The notes under the pieces: generated by a model
What the model saw: the letters and a program-made list of their open reading frames with translations, nothing else
What the model was told of the DNA's origin: nothing
Databases searched by the model: none
NCBI GenBank assembly: GCA_020631735.1
Contig: CM036160.1
Span: 666,407 to 730,406, forward strand
DNA from: Saccharum officinarum
Lineage: Eukaryota > Streptophyta > Magnoliopsida > Poales > Poaceae
Reading direction: 5' to 3'
DNA: 64,000 bases
Program-made: the position numbers and the translations under genes
In this document: positions 1 through 10,952 of the stretch, in pieces
How positions within the stretch are numbered: position 1 is the stretch's first letter
How the letters are laid out: every line of letters starts with the position of its first letter

Positions 1-29
1 CTCAAGATGACGCAGGGCTGCGCTTCCCG

Positions 30-2536
30 GTGGATGACATCACCGCTCCTTTCACGACATGTGAGCTGCATATTCGGGAGGGGAATGCCACAGTCATGGT
101 GGCTACCGGTGTTATATCTCCTATCGACCCTACGAAGACACCAAGAATCCACACGACAGTAATACCACTTGGATATGCTAGCGTCTCGGTGGATAGAGTT
201 GTCAAAGGCTATAGCAATGTGCCACTTGACATTGAAGGTGGTGATGGAGAGAAGACCTTAGGAGAAGTGGAGAATGCATTCATATGTTGGCGCAAGCGCT
301 ACATCATTATTCCTGGGGCGTCAACTCCTCCCCCTCAACAACCGGCTGCGGACGATGAAAATGCAGTGGAAGACACGGCTGCATCCCCACCGGCTCAATC
401 TCCTCCACAACCGGCTCCAGCGCCGCCACCGCAGCCTCCAACACCGCCACCGCCCAAGTCTCCTCCACAATCGGCTCCAGCGCCGCCACCGCAGCCTCCA
501 ACGCCGACACCGGCCGCCTCATTGGCACCGGCCGGCCCACTAGGAAAGAAGAGGACCACCCCACAAAGGGGTCGGCCCCACCTCCACCGAAGAAGAAAGG
601 CTCTGCGAGGACACCAGCTATCCCGCAGATGACGAAGCTTTCATATGAGAAGACTGCGGAGGAACTGGATGCTTCTGTGAAAATAGATGTGGACAAATTC
701 TTCTATCATTGCCAGGCTACAAGTCGAGCGAAGCGAAACCTAGAGAAGCCATACTTATGCATCCCTCCAGAGAAGCTAAGGCGAACGGTAGACGCTCACC
801 AGACAAAGCAACGTGATGATCGTAAGAAGCATTCGCCACTATCAGACTATGACCGTACGATCTCTAAATCAATTCAGGCAGAGAAGAAGAAAGAAAAGAT
901 GGCACAGATGGGTGTTGCACAGCTCAGAGAACAAGCACAACAATCAGTGCCACCACTGCTGGTTGGGAAACATGAGCATGCTAGATCAAATACCCGACGA
1001 TGGTTCAAACATGAGCATGCTAGATCAAATACCCGACGATGTGCAAATGGATCAGTTCGAAACATTCATTCATGAGAGCGGTCTATCCTGGGATGAAGTG
1101 CTCGACATCAGAAATGTGCCATCTTTAGAGGAAGTTGATGAGTGGAAGATGGAATATAAATATGGCAAGAGTCTATACAACCCTGCAAAGCTATATGTGC
1201 TTGGTAAGCAAATGTACAAGTTACACGAGTGGTATAGGGGTGCGTGTGCTGGAGGAGAACATGACTGGATTGGCGTCAAAGTAAGAAACCATCACTACTT
1301 CCGTGGCAGTGACGTCATGTGGATCTAGTTTAATGAGTTACACCAGCTATGCCACATGGACAGTCTAGACAAATCTCTCTTGAGCTGCTACTGTTTGTAA
1401 GTGATTCTTTCTTTTAATAATATCACTCTAGCATATGTATATGTATAAGTAATAATTATGCTCACACTAGCTAGCGTGTCTATACATATACAGAATCATG
1501 ATGCGAGACCTCAGAGACATAAATGACAAGCGGATTGGTTTTATTGATCTATATGTCGTATACAAGGACACAGTGACCCCTGATCCTAACAATCAGAGGC
1601 CGGCTGAAATGGAAAGGAACCTCCGGCGGTTCTTGTATAACCAAAGGTACAGAGGATCAATACTCTTCCCCTACAACATGGGGTAAAGTGTTGTTATCGT
1701 GTGCACATTTTATTTTACTTAGTCAATCCAGCATAAAGATATATATATTGACTGATCTATAAACAAATACAGGGGTCACTGGATACTAATTGTCATTGAA
1801 CTTAATAGTCAACATCTATATGTCTGGGACTCGTTGAGAAAACCGCGAACAGATTACCAAGATATGATAGACATGATCCAGAGGTAAATACTTCAATTCG
1901 ATCTTTTAAATATTGATGCCTGCTCTTTTACTCTGCAATAGCTAATTAATGATCTAATTATTGGGCAGGACTTAGGCTTGGTTAGTCGAAAAACATCGTC
2001 CGAATCTGAAAGCGCCACTTCCTGATCCTATTTTACTGAGGGTAAGTTGTACTAAGCTCCCCGCATCTTTAACTTATCATGATTCAGCTCACACGTAGCA
2101 TGAGACAAGACTAATCTTTTTATATCTTACAGTGGGTGGCCGTGTAGCCAAAAGGTACCAATTTATGTGGATACTATGTTTGCGAGTACATGAGGGTGTA
2201 CCTCAAAAGAACTCGTAAAGAGACGGAAAAAGTAAGTAACATGCATGTATATATAATAAATCCATATCTTGTTTATTTGTTGCTACTAAATAAATCTTAT
2301 ATATATTAATACCTTTTTTCTTTAATTAATGCAAATTGAAGGAGAATTATGTGAAGAATCAGGTGTTGGAGATGGTCCTGCTCAAAGGAATCCAAGAGAC
2401 AATCGCCGGATTCATCAACGACCACGTCCTCCCGAAAGGCGCCGAGTTCTACTACAACCCTGCGTCGCCATTGAGACCAACTAGGATGAAAGCTTGTATG
2501 ACATTAGTTAAGTGGCGGAAAAACATGCACGTATGA
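30..2536 (+). pseudogene. CACTA-encoded DUF8039-like / Ulp1 (C48) cysteine protease-like gene, decayed, multi-exon
   Basis: The reading frame opens with a domain resembling DUF8039 (about 30-320, with the stretch ENAFICWRKR). A long Pro/Ala-rich linker (320-540) and a Lys/Glu-rich segment (630-950) follow. Next come the HEWYRGAC...YFRGSDV region (1226-1320) and a C48/SENP-type protease split over small exons: FIDLYVVY (about 1540), GHWILIVIEL with the catalytic His region (1772), YVWDSLRK (1819), LCGYYVCEYM with the catalytic Cys (2163) and a C-terminal exon (2332-2536). Introns are AT-rich with GT-AG ends. The gene is broken: the frame shifts near 540-630 and near 960, and in-frame TAG codons occur at 1326-1328, 1973-1975 and 2145-2147. 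The last one sits where the oxyanion-hole Gln is expected. The family travels with CACTA and some Mutator elements; its role in transposition is unclear. Confidence 0.75.
969..1041 (+). repeat. 39-bp in-frame tandem duplication inside the CACTA ORF
   Basis: A 34-bp segment beginning AACATGAGCATGCTAG is present at 969-1002 and again at 1008-1041 with no mismatch. The period of 39 bp is 13 codons, so the peptide NMSMLDQIPDD is repeated in frame. The identity of the copies suggests a recent duplication. Confidence 0.9.
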
Positions 2537-2790
2537 CCTTTAAGTGGCGGACGAACACTTAACTATACAATGTTGTAAATTTTATGTGCATGTACATATA
2601 TTATACATAAGTATAGCTCTATAATATATATAGTTTCGTAGTATATTTATGTGTAATAACGCTCGAAACTAAATTATAGGTCTAGCGTATACGTATATTA
2701 GCAGCGAAGAATACATTTGAAAACCTATTGTAATTGAAAAACCAAAATCAATAATGATTTGAATTGGAAACAAAAAACAAAAAAATAACC

Positions 2791-2975
2791 TTTAGTCCCG
2801 GTTGGTAATACTAACCGGGACTAAAAGGCCTGCGCCGTGGCCCAGACTAACGATCCTTTTAGTCCCGGTTGGTGCCGCGGAGCCGGGAATAAAGGTGGGA
2901 CATTTAGTCTCAAACCCTTAGTCCCGGCTCGGGAGCCAGGACGAAAGGCTGTTTAGACCCGGGACAAAAGGCCAA
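2791..2975. repeat. CACTA subterminal repeats
   Basis: Alternating direct and inverted copies of TTTAGTCCCGG and CCGGGACTAAA. The clearest is the palindrome at 2791-2826; further copies lie near 2858, 2919 and 2953. In En/Spm-type elements such repeats bind the element's TnpA-like protein. That role is from the family and not visible here. Confidence 0.75.
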
Positions 2976-2988
2976 CTATGTAGTAGTG

Positions 2989-3873
2989 AGTGGTAATACA
3001 ACGGGCTGACTATAGGCGAGCTGCATATGCTAGTAACGCCGAACGTCTAAGTTTGGTGAGGCTAAAGGATATGGAGAGCCACTTTTGAAAAAGGTGATAT
3101 TTTGATAATTTCAGTGAAATTTCGCCGAAATTGTATAAACCCCTCTTATTTTGATCTCTGTTAGTGATAGCCTTTCATTATAAAATAGTTGTACTAAAGT
3201 TTGGCCTACTCCGTAATCGATCGGGTGAAAGGGTAACTCATGAGAAATTAGCAGCTCTGATTTGATAAAAAAACAGAAGGGTGGTCTCAGCAAAGAAAAA
3301 ATTCACCCAAAGTCCAACTAAAACAAAGCAAAATTTAAAAGAAAATGTATCACAGATTACAACAACACTAATTAATTAACTAATAACAGATTGATGATTA
3401 AGCACATGCATAGATCACCTACACAATGACTAAGTGCTTTCATAAAAATAACTCAACAGCTAGCTAGGCAGCAAAGTTCCTGAAATGACGTATAGGCGAT
3501 CTCGTGGTGACTCTGTGATGACGGTGACTTTGAGGCTAGGGTTCGAGCTTTGATCTTGGATCCTGCCATGGAAATCCAGTGTGTGCTCTAAGGCGGGGGT
3601 TGTTGCCCTTGTGGGTGGCATTTGGCGCTATCTCTGTCTGCATGACGGCAAAACCTCTCGAGGTGTCTGCCGAGGATTGCCTTTTCTGGTCTCAATGATG
3701 TATAGTACGTATCACTAACTTTTATGGGTGGGTTGTAAGATTGGCCATAAATGTTATAGCAATAAGATAAAGCAATAAGTTGTGTGTGAGCCCATGTTTT
3801 ATTTAAATTTGTTTATATAGAGCTCACAAAACTAAAAAAAAGTATGTGTACAAACAATCCATAACCTATGATC
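2989..3873. other. Intergenic, no gene seen
   Basis: AT-rich, with stop codons in all frames and no domain I recognise. The short open stretch on the minus strand at 3111-3293 has no recognisable features. Confidence 0.6.
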
Positions 3874-3881
3874 TATACAAG

Positions 3882-4318
3882 CAGGGGCGGATCTGCACCC
3901 CGGGCTGGGTGGGCTGCAGCCCGGGGCGAGCTCAAAAAAACACTGAATATATCTCAGACATGCATCGTACAGGTAGCAGCCCTCTGCAACTAGCAGACAC
4001 TGGACATCGAGATTGGCTCCTCTCAAGCTTGAAAGCCTGAGCTCTCCACTATTTTTGTTGTCTGCTGCACTTGACTCACCGTCAATATCTTCATGTTTCA
4101 TGAATACCAAATGGTTTTTCTAGGTCATTAATAATTAAGAAGAAACAAAGTGTTATTTATTTTTGCGTTCATACTATAATATATTTGTTACATATTTGCA
4201 CTTGTGTAGCGCTTATGCTTTGTTAATTGTTAGTATGACACTGATATAGAATTTTGATATCCATCTCTGTGTAATATAGTTTAGCCCCCGTCGTGATCGA
4301 TTTCTAGATCCGCCACTG
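3882..4318. mobile_element. Non-autonomous hAT element, Tip100-like (437 bp)
   Basis: The left end is CAGGGGCGGATC and the right end GATCCGCCACTG, imperfect terminal inverted repeats of the CAGGGGCGGA type known from Tip100-class hAT elements. It is flanked by a perfect 8-bp target-site duplication TATACAAG (3874-3881 and 4319-4326), the length expected for hAT. No transposase is encoded, so it is a deletion derivative. Confidence 0.85.
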
Positions 4319-4657
4319 TATACAAGATTTTAACAAACCGGCTCTAAGGCCATGACTCAAGGGTCGAAATCGTGTCTTTACAAATACCATTCTTATAGGC
4401 AATTCCTTAGATGGACAACCTATATAATTGAATTTGAAAAATAGCATAAAAATAAAAAGATATTTTCTCACATGGGCCAACAAACTAAACAGCCGCCCTT
4501 GGTCAGAGAATTAATCCACTACCTCGTTCCACGTGCAATACTTTATTCCTCTACTGCCATAGAGTTGTTGGTTGGAGTGGGCTAACCTTTTCTTTTGATC
4601 TTTGTAAAAAAAAAACTATTATCAAAGGTGGTTATTTTGCAAACACTTTTTGTTATA

Positions 4658-5817
4658 CTCCCTCCGTATCGTTAATAGAAGTCGTTTAGGACATGAGGGG
4701 GATTACCAAGGAGTCATTAATTAGTGGATATTTTTCCCTGCTTGCCCTTATTAAATCCAACTGTGGGTGTTAGCTTGACACCAACCTTTCGTAGCTGGAG
4801 TGGCAACGCCACCACGCCACGAGGCTGCCGTTCTAGTTCGAGTGCCCTCAGCCTCGCCTTTGTTTGCAATTGACCAGGGAGTATTTTGCATGGCGCTGTT
4901 GCTGCAGGGCGCTGTGCGCTGAGGGTGTGTTCACTTCGCGAAAAGTAGGTGAAAAGTTACTGTAGCATCTTTTGTTGTTATTTGGTAAAATTTGTTCAAT
5001 CATGGACTAACTAGGCTCAAAAGATTCGTCCCGACATTTACAGACAAACTATGCAATTAGTTATCTTTTTTACCTATATTTAATGCTTCATACATGCGTC
5101 AAAAGATTTGATTTGATAGGTGGAAGAGGAAATATTTTGGGTTGGGATGGGGAAGTGAACGAGGCCTGAGTGTGGTTGGGCGCGTGTGTTCGCGTTTTGG
5201 TCGTTGGCGCGCGCATACAGGTTCGTTTCCTCATCTTTTTTTTTGTTTTTGCGTTTTCAATCGTGTTGCTTGCGTTTTCGCTAGTGTTGCTTACGCGCAC
5301 GCGTACAGCCGCGTTTTCCTTTCAAAATTTTGCGTTCAAGCACCTTTGCCACTCACATTAGCTGATCTATAAATGATACCGCACCTGCTAGTGCATCTAC
5401 TGCACGCCACTTCGCCTGCTCATCTCCTAGCTGCTTCCTCTTCTTTTGTTCCTCCTCCACGGCGATCTCCACCGAGGCGTTGCTGTCGCTGATCTCCCGC
5501 ACGACGCCACCGCGAGCACCACCCTATTCCATGGCGAGGAAGAAGGCGATCAGCACCTGCGCGAGAAGCGAGCGCGAGAGGCGAGCGGAGCGAGTCCGGC
5601 GAGGGCGAGCAGCGTGCGTGCGGAGAGGGCGAGCGGCGTGCGGCGCGGGAGCCGAAGCGCGAGGGTTTAACGCGCGCGGCGCTATTAATGCGCGGGCGCG
5701 GGAGCCGAAGCGCTGAGGGGCATTCGCGTCCAGTTTGAAGCCGTAGAAGCAAAACGACTTCCTTTGCCAAAGTCGTTCTCTCACCCAGAACGACTTCTGT
5801 TAACGATATGGAGGGAG
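4658..5817. mobile_element. Large Stowaway-type (Tc1/mariner) element with GC-rich interior
   Basis: The left terminus CTCCCTCCGTATCGTTAA is mirrored at the right end (5786-5817, reading CTCCCTCCATATCGTTAA on the minus strand). The inverted repeat extends about 30 bp through AGAAGTCGTT. Both ends are flanked by TA (4656-4657 and 5818-5819). At 1160 bp it is far longer than a normal Stowaway MITE; about 250 bp is a nested MITE (4923-5166). The right half (5400-5710) is very GC-rich with overlapping open frames rich in Arg and Ala. I see no mariner transposase. The GC-rich part could be captured host DNA. Confidence 0.8.
4923..5166. mobile_element. MITE, family F copy 1 (244 bp)
   Basis: Ends GGGTGTGTTCACTTC and, on the minus strand, GGCCTCGTTCACTTC. 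It contains the block CTAGGCTCAAAAGATTCGTC shared with copy 2 at 30478. The flanking direct repeat is TGA (4920-4922 and 5167-5169). It lies inside the Stowaway-type element and is therefore younger. Confidence 0.8.
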
Positions 5818-6162
5818 TACGTGTTTATATAATGTATGTACACAGGCCCGGCCCTGGGGGTTCGAGCGGTGCCTCTGCACTGGGCCCTCGACCCCAAGGG
5901 GCCCAACCCCATGTATGTAAGCTGTAGGTATAGTACTGTCTGTAAGCAAGGAGCCCAGCAGAGGCTACGTGATCTGCCGATTTGCTTCCATCGATTCAGC
6001 TTCCGCGTCCGTGACTCCGCGTTTAGCCCTGCCCCTTCCGCCGAGCGGCCGCGTCTTCTTCCTCGCTGCGAGCCTGCGCCGCTGCGCGCCGTTCCATCCA
6101 TCCCCTATCGGAAATCGGTTGTGCGGCGCGGCAACAAGCAAGCGGCCGGCAGCAAGGCGGCG

Positions 6163-6311
6163 ACGCCCACTCTCACTCCCTCGCTCGCTACGTTCTGGCC
6201 TATAGGTACGGAGGTATCCCATTGACCCTAAGCCCCTGATTAATGTATGTCAAGTCTATTTGTTTAATCAATATTTAATTTGATTTTGTTCTCAATCTTT
6301 ATTTTTTAAAT
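6163..6311 (+). repeat. Direct repeat, copy 1 (about 150 bp)
   Basis: The segment starting ACGCCCACTCTCACTCCC and ending in a T-run plus AAAT is repeated at 8082-8231 in the same orientation with only a few substitutions and short indels. The pair brackets about 1.8 kb of mixed DNA. Confidence 0.85.
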
Positions 6312-8081
6312 ACAGACTTGGGACTCTTTTGGAATTCTGATTTGGGATTTAGGTGTCTCTTACAGTGCAGATGTGCTGCTAGGGCATTGAATAATCATTT
6401 TCTCTAGTTCTCAACTCTAGCACTCGTTTTTATTGTAATGTTGAATAGCTGTTCGGCTAATGGTTTCTGCGGCTGATAGGCCGGTTGATGCTAATTTGTT
6501 GTGAGCATTGTACCATGGCTGATAAGCAGTTCAAGCGAACAGGGTGCTAGTATGACATATTTCCATAAATTACTTACTAATTTTGAAATGGTTGGTCTGT
6601 TCAAAAGGATTAAATGGTTGGGCAACTTTATGCATCAAGAATAAATTATTAGATCAAATTGATATTATTGATGCCATCATCAATGACTTGACATCAGTAA
6701 ATGTTAGAATAAACTTTAAGATAAGATGTATAACTTTCTTGATAACAATGTTTTTTATGCATTACACTTATTAGAAACAATATTATTATATTATTAGAGT
6801 TGTATTGAATGGTCCATTTTTTAGCTCCGCTCCAGGCCTATAAATTGATAGGACCGAGCCTCAATGTACAGCATTATGGTGAACTAATTAAAAGATGGCA
6901 CAATGGTCGTGTATACTAAAAAGATTTGTTAGACAAAAAATCAGTACTATCAAGTTCGACCTAATAAAAAGATAAAAATAATTTAAAAAAAAATTCACAC
7001 GCAGATCCAATGTGAAACCACCCATAAAGAAACCTTTTACATAAGCAATTTCTTTAAGTGAACTGCACGTAAAATCGTTCCATTTCTGTATATTGTTCAC
7101 ATAAGAAACCGTATGTGAAAATATGATTTCTTAAGTGGTGGAAATTAGAATTACATAATATGCCTGCAAGTGGCTTATAATTTAATCAGGTTATAAAAAA
7201 CAGAGATGTCTAGAAAAAATGATTTTTATAGTAATGTTATTGTTGAATGATGAACCGAGAAAGGCCCTGGGCTTAGAATGTTAGCTGAGGGCGCAGGCCA
7301 ATATCGACCGCTTTGGTGGGTCATATGCACTGGCCTTTCTAGGCAAAAAAGCCTAAGATTTGTTTCTGTGGCCCAAAGATGCGATGATGATGACTGCTGG
7401 TTATGATGAACGAGGCAGGAAAGCCCAATGGGTCTCTATTTGGGAGGCCCAGTCTGTGTCCGCTGTCCGGTAGCCGCCTATTTTAATACTACTTTTTTCC
7501 CTCTAGGTACCTAAATACGCCACCTAAATCCATCCTGGTAGAGGATGACATATGAGACCCACATGTCACCCCCTTCATTGCCACCATTGACAAACTCGGC
7601 GATAGGGACGGAGAGCAGGACGCCGTCGAGGGAGTGGCCGAGGAGACCACACCAGGGAAGAATCATGCCGGGGTAGAGCCTCGCCCCATGCGCCGGGAGC
7701 TGTGACAGCAGTGGGGAGGCAGAGCCGCGCCAGTAAGTGGCCAGGTAAGGGCGCGCCGTTCCTGGCCGCGCTGCCGAGGAAGCCATCGCGCGCTGGGTCA
7801 GGGCAGGATGCATCGCCGAGGAGGGGCGCGCAGTTGGGGCAGGCCGCGCGGGGAAGAAGACAGAGAAAATAAGTAGGAGTGGAGTAGAGGGCTAACAGGA
7901 ATAAGAGAAGAAGGGGGAAAAGTAGAAGGCCAACAAATTTGGGGTCTAGTCGGGGACTTACTGGAGTTGGTTTTTTTGTCTCCACTAACCAAATCTAAAG
8001 TATGGAGTCAAGTAGGGAGCAGTGCTAGAGATGCTCTTATGCATGGAAAGAAATGGCATTAACTCTTGTCGAAAGTGATCA

Positions 8082-8231
8082 ACGCCCACTCTCACTCCCT
8101 TGCTCGCTATGTTCTGGCCTAGGGTACGGAGGTATCCATTGCCCCTAAAGCCCTGATTAATGTATGTCAAGTCTATTTGTTTAATCAATAATTTAATTTG
8201 ATTTTGTTGTCAATCTTTATTTTTTTTAAAT
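8082..8231 (+). repeat. Direct repeat, copy 2
   Basis: Second copy of the 6163-6311 segment. It runs to within 24 bp of an assembly gap, so it could be a true duplication or partly an assembly effect. Confidence 0.85.
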
Positions 8232-8254
8232 CGGTAATGATACACTGTAGACGT

Positions 8255-8354
8255 NNNNNNNNNNNNNNNNNNNNNNNNNNNNNNNNNNNNNNNNNNNNNN
8301 NNNNNNNNNNNNNNNNNNNNNNNNNNNNNNNNNNNNNNNNNNNNNNNNNNNNNN
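8255..8354. other. Assembly gap (100 N)
   Basis: Exactly 100 N, a conventional placeholder for a gap of unknown size. Adjacency across it is not proven. Confidence 0.99.
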
Positions 8355-9480
8355 TGGACCTGCAACACTACTTAAAAGCTAGCATGTCCAAAATAATGAC
8401 ATAGCTAGGGTAATGTGATGATAATATAATTAAAATCATTGAAATAAGGGAATGGTATTTTGTGTGTGTGCTTTTTTAGAAAAAAAAAATGTTGGCTCTC
8501 CCATTGGTGTCAGCTATACGAGCAGCTTGAGATGAGACAGCCAGGGGACATAACCATTAGACGCCGTTGCATGACCAAGGCAACATGGCTCCCACGACTT
8601 TGCTTCATTGTGTGTTTGAATGTGTGGACTTCTGCTTTGATGTTTCCACTGGGGTGAAGGGAATTCTTGCATGACTCCCTTGCATTGAGTTGAACCACAG
8701 CCTACTCGCGCTCTCTAACATGGAGGCGTAGGTATGGCTGAGTTAGTGTTTGTTGTGGGTAACGGCTGATGAATTCACATCACTTTTGCCGAGGATGGTG
8801 ATGACTACCTCCGCCTTCCACTTGATGTTGAGCTTGATGTGAGCTTGATTGAGCTCATTTGGCAGGGATTCGGTCACTTCTTTGGAGACCCTTTTTTTCC
8901 TGCATTTTTTTCTTGTTTTTTTTTTGTTTTTTTCTTGGAGCTTGCTTCAGCATCCTAGGAACTTGGAGGGTAGCCATTCACCTTTGTGTAGCTAGGTGAA
9001 TCCTCGCTGGCGTTGTGTTTTTCTTGGTCCCTTGTTGTCACCTTCCAGGGTGGCAAGTGGCTGCACACTTAATGCAACTTGTGTTGCACCAGGTAGCCCT
9101 TTTCTTGCTCTTCTTCTACGGTCTTCCCCGGAGTGTGTGTCGCTTCATGTTGGGAAGCGCGAGCAGTGTGGTCGCCTCGCTGCTTAGGAGTGACCCAAGT
9201 CATCTTCCCACTGCCCCCAGTGGAAACACGTTCGGCGTCTGTCGTGTGTTCCGTGAAATGGCGGCTCATCGCGGGATCCATGCACCAGGTTGTTGCCCCC
9301 GGCCCTTTTGGTGAAGCCCCAAGGTAGCCGAATCTTCTACCGCTGTAGCTGGAGTCCGGTAGGTAGAGCCTTTTGGGTTTTTTTGTTTTTTTTAGCAAGG
9401 TGAGTTATGTAATGATGAATGCACATTGACCATCACAAGTTAAGGAGAAAAAAAAAATTACGCAAAAGAAAAAAAAATCA
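8355..9480. other. Non-coding, no gene seen
   Basis: Contains long T and A runs (8884-8935, 9376-9390, 9446-9478) and no extended frame with recognisable domains. Confidence 0.55.
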
Positions 9481-9659
9481 AGAACCTCCCGTCGATGTGG
9501 ACCATCGGCTGATGATGTTGGAGGTGATGACGATGCCTTCTGCGCATAGATGCTCGCAGAGGCGCACTATTGCTCTTAGTGCTGTCGTTATTGAAGGAGG
9601 GTGATGCTACTCCTAGGAATGTTGATGTAGATGACCACGCCCTTGCGGTCGGTGGTGTA

Positions 9660-10075
9660 GAGGATGATGCCGGAAGAACGTCAGCACCATAGAATACCGG
9701 GAGCTATGATGCTGCCCCCAGGGCGTTGTGGATGTAGAAAGATGTCGGAAGAAGAACATCGATGCCGTAGGACACCGGGGAGCTGGCTATGGTTTTGCCC
9801 CCAGTGTGTTGTTGATGTAGAATACGGGGCCGGAAGAACGTCGCGTCGTAGGATATCAGAGTGGTGTGGTCACCCCTGGTGTAGGTGATGTCGAGGGCAG
9901 CACTCGAACAACACGAACACCGTTGGATAGAGGAGCTGAGTAGTAGTACATGCCACCCTGGTGTGGTCCATATCGAAGACGGCACCAGAGAAGAACGTCG
10001 GCACCATTGAAGACCGAGGAGCTATGACGCCGCCCCGGGTGTTGGTGTAGGAGATCGCACTAGAAGAAGGTCCGC
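9660..10075. repeat. Degenerate tandem repeat, about five units of 70-100 bp
   Basis: Units share the order GGAAGAACGTC, then CACCATAGAA-like, GGAGCTATG-like, GCCCCCAG-like and GTTGATGTAGA-like blocks. Copies begin near 9664, 9740, 9826, 9895 and 9975. Unit length and sequence both vary, so the array is old. Confidence 0.65.
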
Positions 10076-10896
10076 GCCACTTCTACATGGATGCTCCGGC
10101 CAAACAGCAGAGCTCGGCCAACGCCACGGGTGTGCTCTCCTCCCGTCGTGCTCAGACGTGCAAGATCTTGGACGGACGCATGCTAAGCGTCGTCACTAGG
10201 CGCCTTGATGGCAGGCTGCCGATTACTGGTGAGCTGCATCCTTCATGTTTATCGGGCGCTAGTGTTGGCTCGGACTCAGAGCAGCAAGGCTCTTAGTTGG
10301 TTAGCTTGGTAGCACATATACATGCATACATAAAAATTCCACACATGTACGAACCAAGCTTGCTAGTAGCAACATATACATGCACATATCGCCCTTGCCT
10401 TGCGTGTATGAGCACATGCAAATGCTCAAGCTCCTGGACCACGTTGGTGTCATCTATTCGCGTGATGGGCCTCAACATCGCATTGCGCCGTGTTGATGTT
10501 GTCCATTAGCGCCTCCGGCAGGCCGCAGGCAACAGCCTTGTGCTGTCAGCTTGGACTAGAGCCGCTGCCATGTGGCTTCCTTAAACAAGACCGCTGCCAT
10601 GTTGACGGGCCATCGTCCCACGGCCGTCGGCGCCTTTCTTGCACTGCGAGGACACATCGGACGAGAGCTCGATGGAGTCCAGCACTCTAGCTTGGTGCTT
10701 TTGGAGCGTCGGAGCTTTATCAACAGAGCTCCCAGAGTCGTGGCCTCCGTCATGAGCTTCTCGCGTTGACGTAGATGTTGTGTTGTGTCCTCCGCCTAGC
10801 AGCTCGGCGAGCCCATAAGGCTGCCGCGTGCATCCATGGAGTTGTCAGGCTCCTCCACGCGCGATGAAGCCTACTGCTGCCGCTCCTGGCGCTAGC

Positions 10897-10952
10897 GGTG
10901 CAGGGACACGTTGGTGACGTAGATGGTGCAGGGACACGTTGGTGACGTAGAT
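10897..10952. repeat. Perfect 28-bp tandem duplication
   Basis: The unit beginning GGTGCAGGGACACGTT and ending GTAGAT occurs at 10897-10924 and 10925-10952 without mismatch. It is a recent event inside the older degenerate tract. Confidence 0.9.

Larger units (their letters stand above)
1..2988 (+). mobile_element. CACTA (En/Spm) DNA transposon, 3' part, cut by the window edge
   Basis: The right end is a CACTA terminus: 2981-2988 reads TAGTAGTG, the complement of CACTACTA. Just inside it (about 2791-2975) lie the subterminal repeats typical of grass CACTA elements: several copies of TTAGTCCCGG and its complement CCGGGACTAA, including a near-perfect palindrome at 2791-2826. The internal part carries the decayed DUF8039/Ulp1 gene common in these elements. 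The left terminus and the TNP2-type transposase are outside the window, so the 3-bp target duplication (expected AGT at 2989-2991) cannot be confirmed. Confidence 0.85.
5820..8254. other. Intergenic, mixed TE debris, no gene supported
   Basis: At 5842-5900 there is a GGCCCGGCCCTGGG segment resembling hAT-like ends in grasses. A GC-rich stretch (5970-6220) has overlapping open frames on both strands but no recognisable domain. 6985-7130 carries short inverted motifs that look subterminal. 7500-8040 resembles a GC-rich MITE ending at 8025-8040 in CTAGAGATGCTCTTA; its left end is not clear. Confidence 0.5.

Noticed and set aside
30..632. Candidate cell-wall extensin-like protein because of the Pro-rich stretch
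   Set aside because: The Pro-rich part is a linker after a transposon-associated domain and is followed by Ulp1 pieces and a CACTA terminus.
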